A DNA stretch of 64,000 nucleotides from Chitinophagales bacterium (GTDB taxonomy: Bacteria > Bacteroidota > Bacteroidia > Chitinophagales > JADIYW01). A model generated the notes under the pieces. That model saw only the letters and a program-made list of their open reading frames with translations. It made no database searches and was not told the origin of the DNA. Below are positions 28,325 to 37,133 of this stretch, piece by piece; within the stretch, counting starts at the first letter, position 1; the number at the start of each line of letters is the position of its first letter. The position numbers and the translations under genes were made by a program. The DNA lies in contig JACJXT010000011.1 in the NCBI GenBank assembly GCA_020636535.1, positions 992,001-1,056,000 on the forward strand, given 5' to 3'.

Positions 28325-29176
28325 TTATTGATTCTTTGCATCGTAGTTTTTAATATAAATATCTCTTTGTGGAAATGGAAAAGTGATATTATGCGTTTTG
28401 AATTTTCGCCAGATTAAAAAACGCAATTCGCCTTTAATTTGTTCGATAGAAAAAATGTTATAAGTCCAAAAGTGTACTTCAAACACAATAGAGCTGTCTG
28501 CAAAATCGGCAACTCTTACAAAGTTTTTGTACTTCTCTTGGTTTTTTAAAATTCCTGAAACTTCAACCAAACAATCTTCTAGTACTTTTTTAGCTTTTTC
28601 TAAATCAGTTTCGTAAGCAACACCAACCGAAACTTTAAATCGAGATGCTTTTAAATCGTGACTCCAATTAATTACATTATCTGAAGTTAGTTTATGGTTA
28701 GGTACTATGATGTTAATACCATCAATAGTAATTAATTTTGAAGTTCTTAGTCCAATGCTTTGTACTTTTCCTATAATATCGTTCACTTCCATAATATCGT
28801 CTACTTTAATACTTCTGTCGAAAAGTAGTACAATGCCAGAAACGAAATCTTGAAAAACTTGTTGTAAACCTAAACCCAAACCTACTAATAAGGCAGTAGA
28901 ACCTGCTAGTAAAATGGTAATGTTGATACCTAGAGATTGTAGTGAAAAAATGATAGCTAAAATCCAAAAGAAATACTTAATTAAACTAGCTATACTTTTT
29001 TTAGAACCAAAATCTAATTTATTTTGTTTAACTCTTTGTCCAAGTATCCAATAGATTAATCGATATAAACCATAAAAAAAAGCAATGATAATGGAAATAG
29101 CTATCAATCTTGAAACTGTTAAGTCGTAATTCTTAATTGAAATCAAAGAATAATCTAAAAACTTATCTATTCTCAT
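28325..29176 (-). CDS. Small-conductance mechanosensitive channel, MscS family
   Basis: A 283-residue inner-membrane channel that opens under membrane tension to release solutes. TM helices lie at about 23-46 and 66-84; the pore helix TM3 is GSTALLVGLGLGLQQVFQDFVSG (about 91-113), with the family's Gly/Ala packing pattern. The beta domain follows (VDDIMEVNDIIGKV, then IIVPNHKLTSDNVINWS, about 126-170) and a C-terminal alpha/beta domain to about 275. Minimal three-helix architecture, as in E. coli MscS. Co-transcribed with the thioesterase gene. Confidence 0.9.
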   Translation of the reverse strand: MRIDKFLDYSLISIKNYDLTVSRLIAISIIIAFFYGLYRLIYWILGQRVKQNKLDFGSKKSIASLIKYFFWILAIIFSLQSLGINITILLAGSTALLVGLGLGLQQVFQDFVSGIVLLFDRSIKVDDIMEVNDIIGKVQSIGLRTSKLITIDGINIIVPNHKLTSDNVINWSHDLKASRFKVSVGVAYETDLEKAKKVLEDCLVEVSGILKNQEKYKNFVRVADFADSSIVFEVHFWTYNIFSIEQIKGELRFLIWRKFKTHNITFPFPQRDIYIKNYDAKNQ

Positions 29177-29229
29177 AAATTATATTTTTAATTTAATACC
29201 AAATTGATTTATAAAGCAGACTTGTTTTT

Positions 29230-29280
29230 CGAACTTGTTTCGGAATCTGTTTTTAGAAGATTCTGAAATAAATTCAGAAT
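29230..29280. repeat. Dispersed palindromic repeat, first element in the MscS-rnr gap
   Basis: Three small hairpins in series: CGAA/TTCG (29230-29242), GAATCT/AGATTC (29243-29263) and ATTCTGA/TCAGAAT (29260-29280). Part of the last one (TGAAATAAATTCAGAAT) recurs near 47342-47360, so this is a dispersed family. No gene is visible in the 383-bp gap 29177-29559. Confidence 0.5.
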
Positions 29281-29461
29281 GAGTTATATATAATGTTGGT
29301 CTATTTTCAATATCACATTTGTTATAAAACAAAATAAAGCAAAAAATCGTTATTCTAAACTTTAGAAGGCAATCTTTTTATAATTTTTACAATAGATTAA
29401 TAGATGCATTGTTTATTCATCGCAGCGTTTCTTTCAGAAGACGATGCTTGGAAGTAAAGCT

Positions 29462-29549
29462 CGTCATTCCAAAAAATTTCGTAGTACTACGAATAAATTT
29501 ATTTGGAATCTTGTTGCTAAATAGATTCCAAATCAAGTTTGGAATGACG
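29462..29549. repeat. 88-bp element with nested palindromes
   Basis: Outer inverted repeat CGTCATTCCAAA (29462-29473) and TTTGGAATGACG (29538-29549), perfect over 12 bp. Inside are a perfect 16-bp palindrome TTCGTAGTACTACGAA (29478-29493) and an 11-bp stem ATTTGGAATCT/AGATTCCAAAT (29501-29511, 29523-29533). It looks like a MITE or REP-type unit downstream of rnr. Confidence 0.6.
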
Positions 29550-29559
29550 CACAGTTGTA

Positions 29560-31566
29560 TCATTCAGATAAAATAAAATCTATGGTTTTTCTTTCCATAT
29601 CTACTTTATCTAAAATCACCGAAATGGCATCACCTAAATTATACGATTTATCTCCTTTCTTATTCACCATTCTCATATATTTTTCGTCGTAGCTATAATA
29701 ATCGTCAGTTAGATTTTCAGTTCGTAGTAAACCTTCGCAATTGTATGCTGGTAGTTCTACATAAATTCCCCAACTTTTTACACCAGAAATAACTCCATTA
29801 AATTGTTCTCCAATTCTATCCAACATGTATTCTGCCATTTTATATTTAACTGAAGCTCTTTCAGCTTCGGTAGCTGCTTTTTCTCTTTCGCTACTGTGTT
29901 TACATTGGTAATCGACTTCAGATATAGGTGGTAATTTTTTATTGTTTAATAATTTATATAATAGACGATGCACCATTACATCTGGATAACGACGAATTGG
30001 TGATGTAAAGTGTGTATAAAAATCAAATCCTAAACCAAAATGACCAATATTTTTTGTGCTATAAATTGCTTTTGCCATGCTTCTAATAGCTAGAGATTCC
30101 AACAAATTTTGTTCTGGTTTTCCTTGAATTTCGTTCAGCAATTTATTCAATGCATTTTTAATTTGCTTAGGATTATCTAAACTTAATTTATAACCTAATT
30201 TTTTAGCAAACAATGCAAAATCGTTGAGTTTATCCATGTCTGGTTTGTCATGAACTCTATATACCATTGGCACCTTTCCATTTTCATTGCGTTCAAATCC
30301 CATAAATCTTGCAACATATTTATTAGCTAATAACATATATTCTTCAATCAACATATGAGCTTCTTTTCGTTCTTTTACAAAAACGCCAATAGGTTTTCCG
30401 TTTTCATCTAATTTAAACTTAGTTTCTGGTTGGTCGAAATTAATCGCACCATCTTTAAACCGTTGACTTCTAATAATCTTTGCAATGTTATTGAGTGTAG
30501 TAATCTCTTGATTAAAATCGCCTGTATTGGTTTCAATAACTTCTTGAGCTTCTTCGTACGAAAATCTTCTATTAGAATGAATGATAGTTTTTCCATACCA
30601 AGCATCTAGAACTTTGCCATTGGTTTGTAGTTTAAACACAGCAGCAAAACACAATTTATCTTCATTTGGTCGCAAAGAACAAATAATATTAGACAAGCGT
30701 TCTGGAAACATCGGTGCCACTCTATCTACCAAATACACAGAAGTAGCTCTTTTAAATGCTTCTTTATCTAAATTACTGCCTTCTTTTACATAGTGTTCAA
30801 CATCTGCAATGTGTACACCAACTTCTACTGTGTTTTCGTCAATAACTCTAAATGAAATAGCATCATCAAAATCTTTGGCATCAACTGGATCTATGGTAAA
30901 TGTAGTGATATTTCTAAAATCTTTTCGTTGAGCAATTTCGGTTTCGTTTATATCAATATTAAGTGCATCGACTTCATCGTGAACTGGTTTTGGAAAGCTG
31001 GTAAAAAATCCATTTTCAATTAAAATAGACTTCATTTCTACATCGTTGTTTCCTGCATTGCCAATGATTTCAATAATTTTTGCTGTTGGATTTTTGTCTT
31101 TTGCTCTCCATTCTGTAAACTCAACAACAACTTTGTCTTCGTGATTGACAGTTATATCTTTCGATTTAAAGTTAGGTACAAAAAAGTGCGTTTTTATCGC
31201 TGGATTATCTGGAACAATAAAAATTAAGTCGTTTTGTTTATCAACTACGCCAATAAATTGTGTTCTGTTTCTTTTAATCACATTAGTTACAATAGCTTCT
31301 TTTCTGTTTGATTTCGGATTATTCAATCGCATAATGGCAACTGTATCACCATCAAAAGCTTTGCCTGTATTTTTTTGTTTGATGAAAAAATCTTTTGCAA
31401 CACCATCTACTACTACAAAAGCATCACCACTTCTAACTATTTCTATGGTACCTTGTAGTTCATTACCAACTACAAATACTTCATGATTTTTCTTAGATTT
31501 CGACTTTGATTGGTCTCTTTTTTTATTGTTTTGTTTATCAACGCTTCGTTTATTCTTTCGCTTCAT
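29560..31566 (-). CDS. rnr: Ribonuclease R
   Basis: A 668-residue 3'-5' processive exoribonuclease that degrades structured RNA. The first 40 residues are Lys/Arg-rich; OB/cold-shock domains span about 45-190; the RNB catalytic domain spans about 200-545 with FTIDPVDAKDFDDAISF (Asp ligands near 225-236), RVAPMFPERLSNIICSL and HFTSPIRRYPDVMVHRL; a C-terminal S1 domain covers about 585-665. Slightly shorter than the E. coli enzyme because it lacks the long C-terminal basic tail; the N-terminal basic tail is present instead. Divergent from the SF1 helicase gene. Confidence 0.93.
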   Translation of the reverse strand: MKRKNKRSVDKQNNKKRDQSKSKSKKNHEVFVVGNELQGTIEIVRSGDAFVVVDGVAKDFFIKQKNTGKAFDGDTVAIMRLNNPKSNRKEAIVTNVIKRNRTQFIGVVDKQNDLIFIVPDNPAIKTHFFVPNFKSKDITVNHEDKVVVEFTEWRAKDKNPTAKIIEIIGNAGNNDVEMKSILIENGFFTSFPKPVHDEVDALNIDINETEIAQRKDFRNITTFTIDPVDAKDFDDAISFRVIDENTVEVGVHIADVEHYVKEGSNLDKEAFKRATSVYLVDRVAPMFPERLSNIICSLRPNEDKLCFAAVFKLQTNGKVLDAWYGKTIIHSNRRFSYEEAQEVIETNTGDFNQEITTLNNIAKIIRSQRFKDGAINFDQPETKFKLDENGKPIGVFVKERKEAHMLIEEYMLLANKYVARFMGFERNENGKVPMVYRVHDKPDMDKLNDFALFAKKLGYKLSLDNPKQIKNALNKLLNEIQGKPEQNLLESLAIRSMAKAIYSTKNIGHFGLGFDFYTHFTSPIRRYPDVMVHRLLYKLLNNKKLPPISEVDYQCKHSSEREKAATEAERASVKYKMAEYMLDRIGEQFNGVISGVKSWGIYVELPAYNCEGLLRTENLTDDYYSYDEKYMRMVNKKGDKSYNLGDAISVILDKVDMERKTIDFILSE

Positions 31567-31573
31567 AATAGCT

Positions 31574-31581
31574 CAAAGATA
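31574..31581 (-). promoter_or_regulatory. -7 element TATCTTTG for rnr
   Basis: A perfect TAnnTTTG on the minus strand ends 7 bp before the rnr ATG at 31566, predicting an almost leaderless mRNA. Confidence 0.5.
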
Positions 31582-31633
31582 GTTAATAAAAATCCATTTT
31601 ACATTAAGTTTATGATTGTAAAAGCTTTATGTT

Positions 31634-31641
31634 TATTTTTG
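31634..31641 (+). promoter_or_regulatory. -7 element TATTTTTG for the SF1 helicase gene
   Basis: A perfect TAnnTTTG that lies downstream of the first in-frame ATG (31629) and 8 bp upstream of the ATG at 31650. If used, translation must start at 31650 or 31656. Confidence 0.45.
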
Positions 31642-31649
31642 AGTTTTTA

Positions 31650-34600
31650 ATGATTATGCTAAATACAACTTTTCTCGATAAATTATTGCTTAAACTTAAA
31701 AGTGGCGATGCTCGTTCTATTCATTTGAACGCTTTACCAGGAAACTATGCTAGGTTAGATATTTATGATTTGGTGAATATTGAACAAAGTCTGCATTTAA
31801 AGTTTTTAGAGTTATTGCTTACACAAAGAAATTTTAAATTTGAAATTACTGTTGATAATAAAGCTTTATCGAACAAAAGTGAAGATGAAAAAAATATCAT
31901 CAAGAAATTAATTAAGAAATTAAATTATATATATTATCAAGAGCAAGATGAATTAGCAGAACATGGTTATCATTCGTTTGGATTTGGTTATCCATTATTG
32001 CTAAAAAGAGATAGTCAGAAACCAGATAAAATTATAAAAGCTCCTTTATTTATTTGGTATTTACAAATTGAACGCTCTAATAGTAAACAAAATACTTGGA
32101 TTATTTCTCGTGATGAAAATCATCCTTTAATTTTTAATGAGCCATTAAAATCGTACTTAGAAAGTAATGAGCAAATTAAAGTTGCAGACACTACAGATTT
32201 TGTAGAAGAAGAAATGATTAGCGAAACACAGTTGCTACAATTTTGCGAAAATTTGTTGTTGCAACTCAACACTAAGAATGAGTTAAGCAAAGATATTGCT
32301 ACGATTTTACCTTGTACCAACAAAGAAGCGATTGAAATTTTATCGAAAGAACATCCTTGGATTCGTTTTTCTGGTGTGTTTGGTTTATACAAAACTCAAA
32401 AGCAAAGTATTATTGCAGATGTAGAACAACTAATTCAAAAAATAAATAATAATGATTTACCTATAAATGATACACTACACTATGAAGATGCAGAATCGTT
32501 AACGCCAATTGTTTTAGATCCATCGCAAGAAAATATCATCAATCAACTAAAAGAACACAACGAAATTATTATTCAAGGACCACCAGGAACTGGAAAATCG
32601 CAAACGCTTACTGCAATTATTACCAATGCATTGTACAATCAAAAGAAAGTTTTGGTAGTCTGCGAAAAGAAAACAGCACTAGAAGTATTGTACAATAATT
32701 TACAAGCCATTGGTTTAGAACAATTAGCAGTAATGATTGAAGATGTTTATACTGACAGAAAAAATATTGTACAAATTGTTAGAGATAAGATTGAAAATGA
32801 ATTAGAAATTACAAAATACAGACAAAACGAATTTGAAGATACAAAATATAATTTTATTATACAGAAAGAAGAAATCAATCATAGAATAAATATTGTAAAC
32901 GAAACTTATTTTGGTGATGATACTATGATAGAATTATTGAGTTTGTACTACGATTTAATAGCACAAGAACAAACAAAATCTACCGTTTATCAATTGCTAA
33001 AAAATGTAGCGAAACAAAATTTTGATTTCAACTACGAGGAATACAAAACCATACTAAGAGAAATTGACAGTATAAAAGAACTTAGCAATACAGTTACAAA
33101 TTCAGAGCAATGGAATACAATTTTAAATAACAAACAAATTACACAATACGACAGTAATACTATTATAAATAGCATTCAAAAATGCAATTATAATTTGAAT
33201 ACTATAAAAAATAATATTAATCAATACAAGAATAATAGTGCATTTACAGTTCAAAAAGGATTTAAAAAATGGTTGAATCAATTCTTGTCTTTATTTTCAG
33301 CAGAAAAGAAAAATGCCATTCAAGCAAAAAATAAAACTATTGAAGCATTTGAAGAAATCAATCAAACAATCAATCAATATAAAATATTTAATTACACTAT
33401 AAGTAATACTATTGAAGATAATATTTTAGCAATCAACAATGATGCAACAACACTTTCAGAACAATGCCAATGGATGCTAAACAATCAGGAACAATTAGAT
33501 ACTTATTTACAATGGCAAACGGTTTTATCAAAAAATAAATATCATGCTTTGTACGAAGCCATGCATCAATTAAACATCAACGATTGGACAAACACTTTTA
33601 AAGCGTGGTATTATCATCAAGTGTTGCAAAATTTTATATTAGATAATAAATTAGATGATAAAAGTACCGACATCATTCATCAATTGCAACAAAATGATGA
33701 AACACTTAAAAAACGATTAGCTAAAAAAATATTAGCTACTTGGCAAGAGTTACAACAACAATTAATTGCTACGAAAGACCTTGCTCAATTAAAATATTTA
33801 TACAATCAAAGAAAAAACAAGCAGTACAACAGCAAAAATTCACTACGAAAAATTGTACACGATGATGTCGATTTCTTCACCACAATATTTCCAGTAGTAC
33901 TAGTCAATCCAAGTGTAGCTGCATCAATAATTCCTTTAGAATATAATTTATTCGATTTTATTATATTAGATGAAGCATCTCAATTAAAAGTAGAAGAAAC
34001 TTATGCTACACTATTGCGTGGAAAAACTAAAATTATTTCTGGCGACAAACATCAAATGCCACCAAGTTCTTATTTTGGTAATGCTGTTGTTATTTATGAA
34101 GAAGAAAACGACGATGAAAACGAAAGCTTTTTAGCAGATAGTCAGTCTTTATTAGAATATGCAGAAGATACAGGCTATCAAAGTCATACTTTAGATTTTC
34201 ACTATCGTTCACAACACCATCATTTGATTGAATTTTCCAATACAGCGTTCTATCAGTCTAAATTAATTCCATTGCCACCAAAAAAAGACTATCAAGCAAT
34301 AACATTTCATGCAATCAACGGTGTGTATCAAAATGGAATTAACGAAGCTGAAGCTAAAGCTATTGTTACTACTATATTTGATTTAGCCAATACAACTACT
34401 ACACCAAGTATTGGAATTGCTACATTTAATATACATCAAAGAAACTTAATTTTAGATTTAATCTATGAAACTGCTACACAAGATGAAGCTAATGCTAAAA
34501 AACTAGAATTATTATTAGCCAACGGACTCTTTGTAAAAAACTTAGAAAATATACAAGGTGATGAAAGAGACATCTTATTAATTTCTACTACATTTGGTTT

Positions 34601-35162
34601 AACTGAAGAAGGCAAATTCCGTCAAAATTTTGGACCACTTACACAAGAAAAAGGATATAAACTACTCAATGTAATTATTACAAGAGCAAAAAAAACCATT
34701 CAAATATTTAGTTCTATTCCAGAACAATTTATTGCTAATTATCCAACAGCTATTCAAGAAAAAGGAAATACAGGCAAAGGTATTTTTTATGCTTATTTGG
34801 CTTTTGTAAAAGCAATTAGTCAACAAAACGAAGCACAAAAACAATTGGTTTTAAATACGATTGCTCAAGAAAGAGAAAGTAAGAATAATGTAATAAATAA
34901 TAATTATTCTAACTATATAGATATAATAATCAAAACTAATAATACGAATAACTTCACTCAAAATTATCAATTAGGTGGATATACTTTGCCTTTGGTGAAT
35001 AACTCAGAAAATAGTTTAACAGAGTATAGTTTTGAAAATTCATTTTTATATAAACATCAATTAAGTTATAGGTATAAGTTACATCTACAAAAAATACTAC
35101 AGAACTATAATATTAATACTAATTATATTTGGTTTTACGACTTATGGCAACAAATTAATTAA
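31650..35162 (+). CDS. Large SF1 (Upf1/DNA2-like) helicase-domain protein
   Basis: About 1170 residues. Walker A GPPGTGKSQTLTAII lies near 310-324, motif Ia VLVVCEKKTALEVL near 333-346, DEAS-type motif II (FIILDEASQLKVEE) near 770, motif III ISGDKHQMPPS near 792, motif IV-V region LENIQGDERDILLISTTFG near 967-985, and motif VI VIITRAKKTIQIF near 1008. The helicase core is split by about 400 Gln/Asn/Lys-rich, largely helical residues. The first 200 residues are an uncharacterised module. DEAS plus the QGDERD motif place it with Upf1-like SF1B helicases, acting on RNA or DNA. The start 31650 is preferred over 31629 because of the promoter between them. Cellular role unknown; a defence role is possible but unsupported by neighbours. 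Confidence 0.8.
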   Translation: MIMLNTTFLDKLLLKLKSGDARSIHLNALPGNYARLDIYDLVNIEQSLHLKFLELLLTQRNFKFEITVDNKALSNKSEDEKNIIKKLIKKLNYIYYQEQDELAEHGYHSFGFGYPLLLKRDSQKPDKIIKAPLFIWYLQIERSNSKQNTWIISRDENHPLIFNEPLKSYLESNEQIKVADTTDFVEEEMISETQLLQFCENLLLQLNTKNELSKDIATILPCTNKEAIEILSKEHPWIRFSGVFGLYKTQKQSIIADVEQLIQKINNNDLPINDTLHYEDAESLTPIVLDPSQENIINQLKEHNEIIIQGPPGTGKSQTLTAIITNALYNQKKVLVVCEKKTALEVLYNNLQAIGLEQLAVMIEDVYTDRKNIVQIVRDKIENELEITKYRQNEFEDTKYNFIIQKEEINHRINIVNETYFGDDTMIELLSLYYDLIAQEQTKSTVYQLLKNVAKQNFDFNYEEYKTILREIDSIKELSNTVTNSEQWNTILNNKQITQYDSNTIINSIQKCNYNLNTIKNNINQYKNNSAFTVQKGFKKWLNQFLSLFSAEKKNAIQAKNKTIEAFEEINQTINQYKIFNYTISNTIEDNILAINNDATTLSEQCQWMLNNQEQLDTYLQWQTVLSKNKYHALYEAMHQLNINDWTNTFKAWYYHQVLQNFILDNKLDDKSTDIIHQLQQNDETLKKRLAKKILATWQELQQQLIATKDLAQLKYLYNQRKNKQYNSKNSLRKIVHDDVDFFTTIFPVVLVNPSVAASIIPLEYNLFDFIILDEASQLKVEETYATLLRGKTKIISGDKHQMPPSSYFGNAVVIYEEENDDENESFLADSQSLLEYAEDTGYQSHTLDFHYRSQHHHLIEFSNTAFYQSKLIPLPPKKDYQAITFHAINGVYQNGINEAEAKAIVTTIFDLANTTTTPSIGIATFNIHQRNLILDLIYETATQDEANAKKLELLLANGLFVKNLENIQGDERDILLISTTFGLTEEGKFRQNFGPLTQEKGYKLLNVIITRAKKTIQIFSSIPEQFIANYPTAIQEKGNTGKGIFYAYLAFVKAISQQNEAQKQLVLNTIAQERESKNNVINNNYSNYIDIIIKTNNTNNFTQNYQLGGYTLPLVNNSENSLTEYSFENSFLYKHQLSYRYKLHLQKILQNYNINTNYIWFYDLWQQIN

Positions 35163-35278
35163 TTCATTTATCAACTTAGGTTAATTTTCAAATTAGTTAA
35201 TTGTTTAATTAATAAATTTCAAATGGCTTATCTTAAGTAAATTAATCATTGAAATATTTGTTAAAAAGCTTATTTGTA

Positions 35279-35309
35279 TTGTAAATCATTTTCTTTATCA
35301 CTATATTTG
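35279..35309 (+). promoter_or_regulatory. Promoter of the first GMC oxidoreductase gene
   Basis: TTG at 35279-35281 (-33 element), a 20-bp spacer and a perfect TATATTTG at 35302-35309, 28 bp before the ATG. The best complete Bacteroidota-type promoter in the window. Confidence 0.6.
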
Positions 35310-35337
35310 GTTAGTTGTTAATCATTAACCTTTTATC

Positions 35338-36948
35338 ATGAAAAAAAATAGTTTGGGTAGAAGAAAATTTTTGGGTCTTTCAGCAATTGCAACAGCTACA
35401 GCAATGGGTGGTACAACATTTACACTAAGTAGTTGTTCTAAAGAAGACGATTTAAAAGCCAATCCATACGAAACCGAAGCATTAGTTATTGGTTCTGGTT
35501 TTGGTGGTTCGGTTGCTGCGTTGCGTTTAGGCGAAGCTGGTATCAAAACTACTATGTTAGAAATGGGTAAGTTCTACGATTCAACAGTTTCTAACAAAGC
35601 ATTTTCTCCTGCTTTTTTTCCAGATACTAGAGCCACTTGGTTAAAAACAGGTACATTCGAAATGCCTTTAGGTCCAGATTTTCCTTTGAGTGGCAATAAA
35701 TTTGTAGGCGTTTTAGACAGAAATAAAGCTTCTGCTAATGGCGATATGGATATTTATAGAGGTACTTGTTTAGGTGGAGGTTCTGTGGTTTATGGTGGTA
35801 TGTTGCCAAAGCCAAGAGTAGAGCTTTGGTCTAAACATTTTCCAGATATAGAATATAGTGAGATGGAAGCGAAATGGTATCCAAAAGTGCATAGCATGAT
35901 TGATATTTCTACTGTTCCAGAAAATATTTTAAATTCAGAATTTTATCAATACTCGAGAGTTGGTTTGGAGCATTGCGAAAATGCTGGTATGGAAAAAGTA
36001 ATGTTGCCTTGTGGTTTTGATTTTGGCATTGTAAATGAAGAATTGTCTGGTCAAATTTCTAAATCTGTACTGAATAGTGAAATGATTTTTGGTGTGAATA
36101 GTGGTTGTAAAAATAGTTTAGATAAAAACTATATTCCAGCTGCAATTGGTACTGGAAATGTTACAGTAGAAACATTGCATCGTGTAGAAAGCGTTAGAAA
36201 ACTGAGTGATAAATATGCAGTAGAAGTAGCTCAGATTGATGAAAGTGGCAATGCCATTAAATATAAAACTTATACTTGTAAATATTTATTTGTTAATGCA
36301 GGTGTAGTAGGTACAATGAATATTTTACTTAAAGCTAAATATGATGGTGGTTTGGCTAACTTAAATGAACATGTTGGACAAGCTTGGGGAAATAATGGCA
36401 ATACGATGGCAATGCGTAGTAACTTAAACGACGATACTGGTGGCAAACAAGGTGCAATTCCTGTTTCTGGTTATGGCGATTTAAATAATCCAATTGCTCC
36501 ATTGCTAGCAGAACAAGCACCATTTCCATTAGGTTTAGAGCTAAAATCTTTGTTGATGTTAGCTATTGTTGATAATCCTGAAAGAGGTTATTGGCAATAC
36601 AATCCACAGAAACAAAAAGCTGAGTTAATTTGGAATAAAGAACAACACCAATTGAGTATTGATGCGATGAAAAACTTTGTAGCAAGATTAAATGCTGCTA
36701 ATGGTGGAGAAATCAATACACTATTGGTTAAGAACAATGGATATACTTCTAACTTTACTTATCATCCATTAGGTGGTGCAGTTAGAAACCTAGCATCTGA
36801 TGCTTATGGCAGACTTCATGGCTACGACAATTTATATTGTATTGATGGTAGTATGATGCCTGGATTTTCTTGTTGTGCTAATCCAGCATTAACTATAGCA
36901 GCACTAGCAGAACGAAGCATGGAAAAAATAATAGCAGAAGATTTTTAG
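35338..36948 (+). CDS. Tat-exported GMC oxidoreductase (cholesterol-oxidase-like), copy 1
   Basis: A 536-residue FAD enzyme. The N terminus has a twin-arginine motif GRRKFLG (residues 6-12), a hydrophobic stretch and a lipobox-like LSSC (Cys near 32), suggesting a folded, lipid-anchored periplasmic protein. The FAD dinucleotide-binding motif is VIGSGFGGSVAALRL (about 50-64). The C-terminal GMC part has the catalytic-position His in YHPLGGAV (about 475) and Asn in CCANPALTIAALAER (about 515). Such enzymes oxidise alcohol groups of sterols or other compounds; the substrate here is unknown. A paralogue follows 185 bp downstream. Confidence 0.85.
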   Translation: MKKNSLGRRKFLGLSAIATATAMGGTTFTLSSCSKEDDLKANPYETEALVIGSGFGGSVAALRLGEAGIKTTMLEMGKFYDSTVSNKAFSPAFFPDTRATWLKTGTFEMPLGPDFPLSGNKFVGVLDRNKASANGDMDIYRGTCLGGGSVVYGGMLPKPRVELWSKHFPDIEYSEMEAKWYPKVHSMIDISTVPENILNSEFYQYSRVGLEHCENAGMEKVMLPCGFDFGIVNEELSGQISKSVLNSEMIFGVNSGCKNSLDKNYIPAAIGTGNVTVETLHRVESVRKLSDKYAVEVAQIDESGNAIKYKTYTCKYLFVNAGVVGTMNILLKAKYDGGLANLNEHVGQAWGNNGNTMAMRSNLNDDTGGKQGAIPVSGYGDLNNPIAPLLAEQAPFPLGLELKSLLMLAIVDNPERGYWQYNPQKQKAELIWNKEQHQLSIDAMKNFVARLNAANGGEINTLLVKNNGYTSNFTYHPLGGAVRNLASDAYGRLHGYDNLYCIDGSMMPGFSCCANPALTIAALAERSMEKIIAEDF

Positions 36949-36993
36949 ATTAGTCATTTGTAGTTTGAGTCATCTGTCATTAGCAGAACATTG
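36901..36993 (+). repeat. Conserved 3' segment of GMC copy 1 (gene end plus flank)
   Basis: About 93 bp covering the last 16 codons and about 45 bp past the stop are nearly identical to 38664-38755: four substitutions and one single-base indel. The proteins otherwise differ at roughly half of positions. Confidence 0.75.
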
Positions 36994-37017
36994 CAGTATA
37001 AAATAATATATTCTAAA

Positions 37018-37034
37018 AAATAGCGTAGCTATTT
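37018..37034. repeat. GTA-triloop hairpin A
   Basis: AAATAGC-GTA-GCTATTT, a perfect 7-bp stem with a GTA loop, followed by AACCT. Between the two GMC genes. Confidence 0.55.
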
Positions 37035-37065
37035 AACCTAATTAGAAAAAGAAAAATAGTAAATA

Positions 37066-37082
37066 ATACTGCGTAGCAGTAT
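37066..37082. repeat. GTA-triloop hairpin B
   Basis: ATACTGC-GTA-GCAGTAT, a perfect 7-bp stem with the same GTA loop and the same AACCT on its right. Four base pairs differ from hairpin A with pairing kept. Confidence 0.55.
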
Positions 37083-37133
37083 AACCTTTTGTTGCTATAA
37101 TAGAATCATTTTACAATAAAAAATCTCAATACA

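Noticed and set aside
31629..31649. Upstream ATG at 31629 as helicase start
   Set aside because: A perfect -7 element lies downstream of it, so it would not be in the mRNA; not excluded if another promoter is used.
36949..37133. Rho-independent terminator from hairpins A and B
   Set aside because: No U-run follows either stem; treated as structural repeats.
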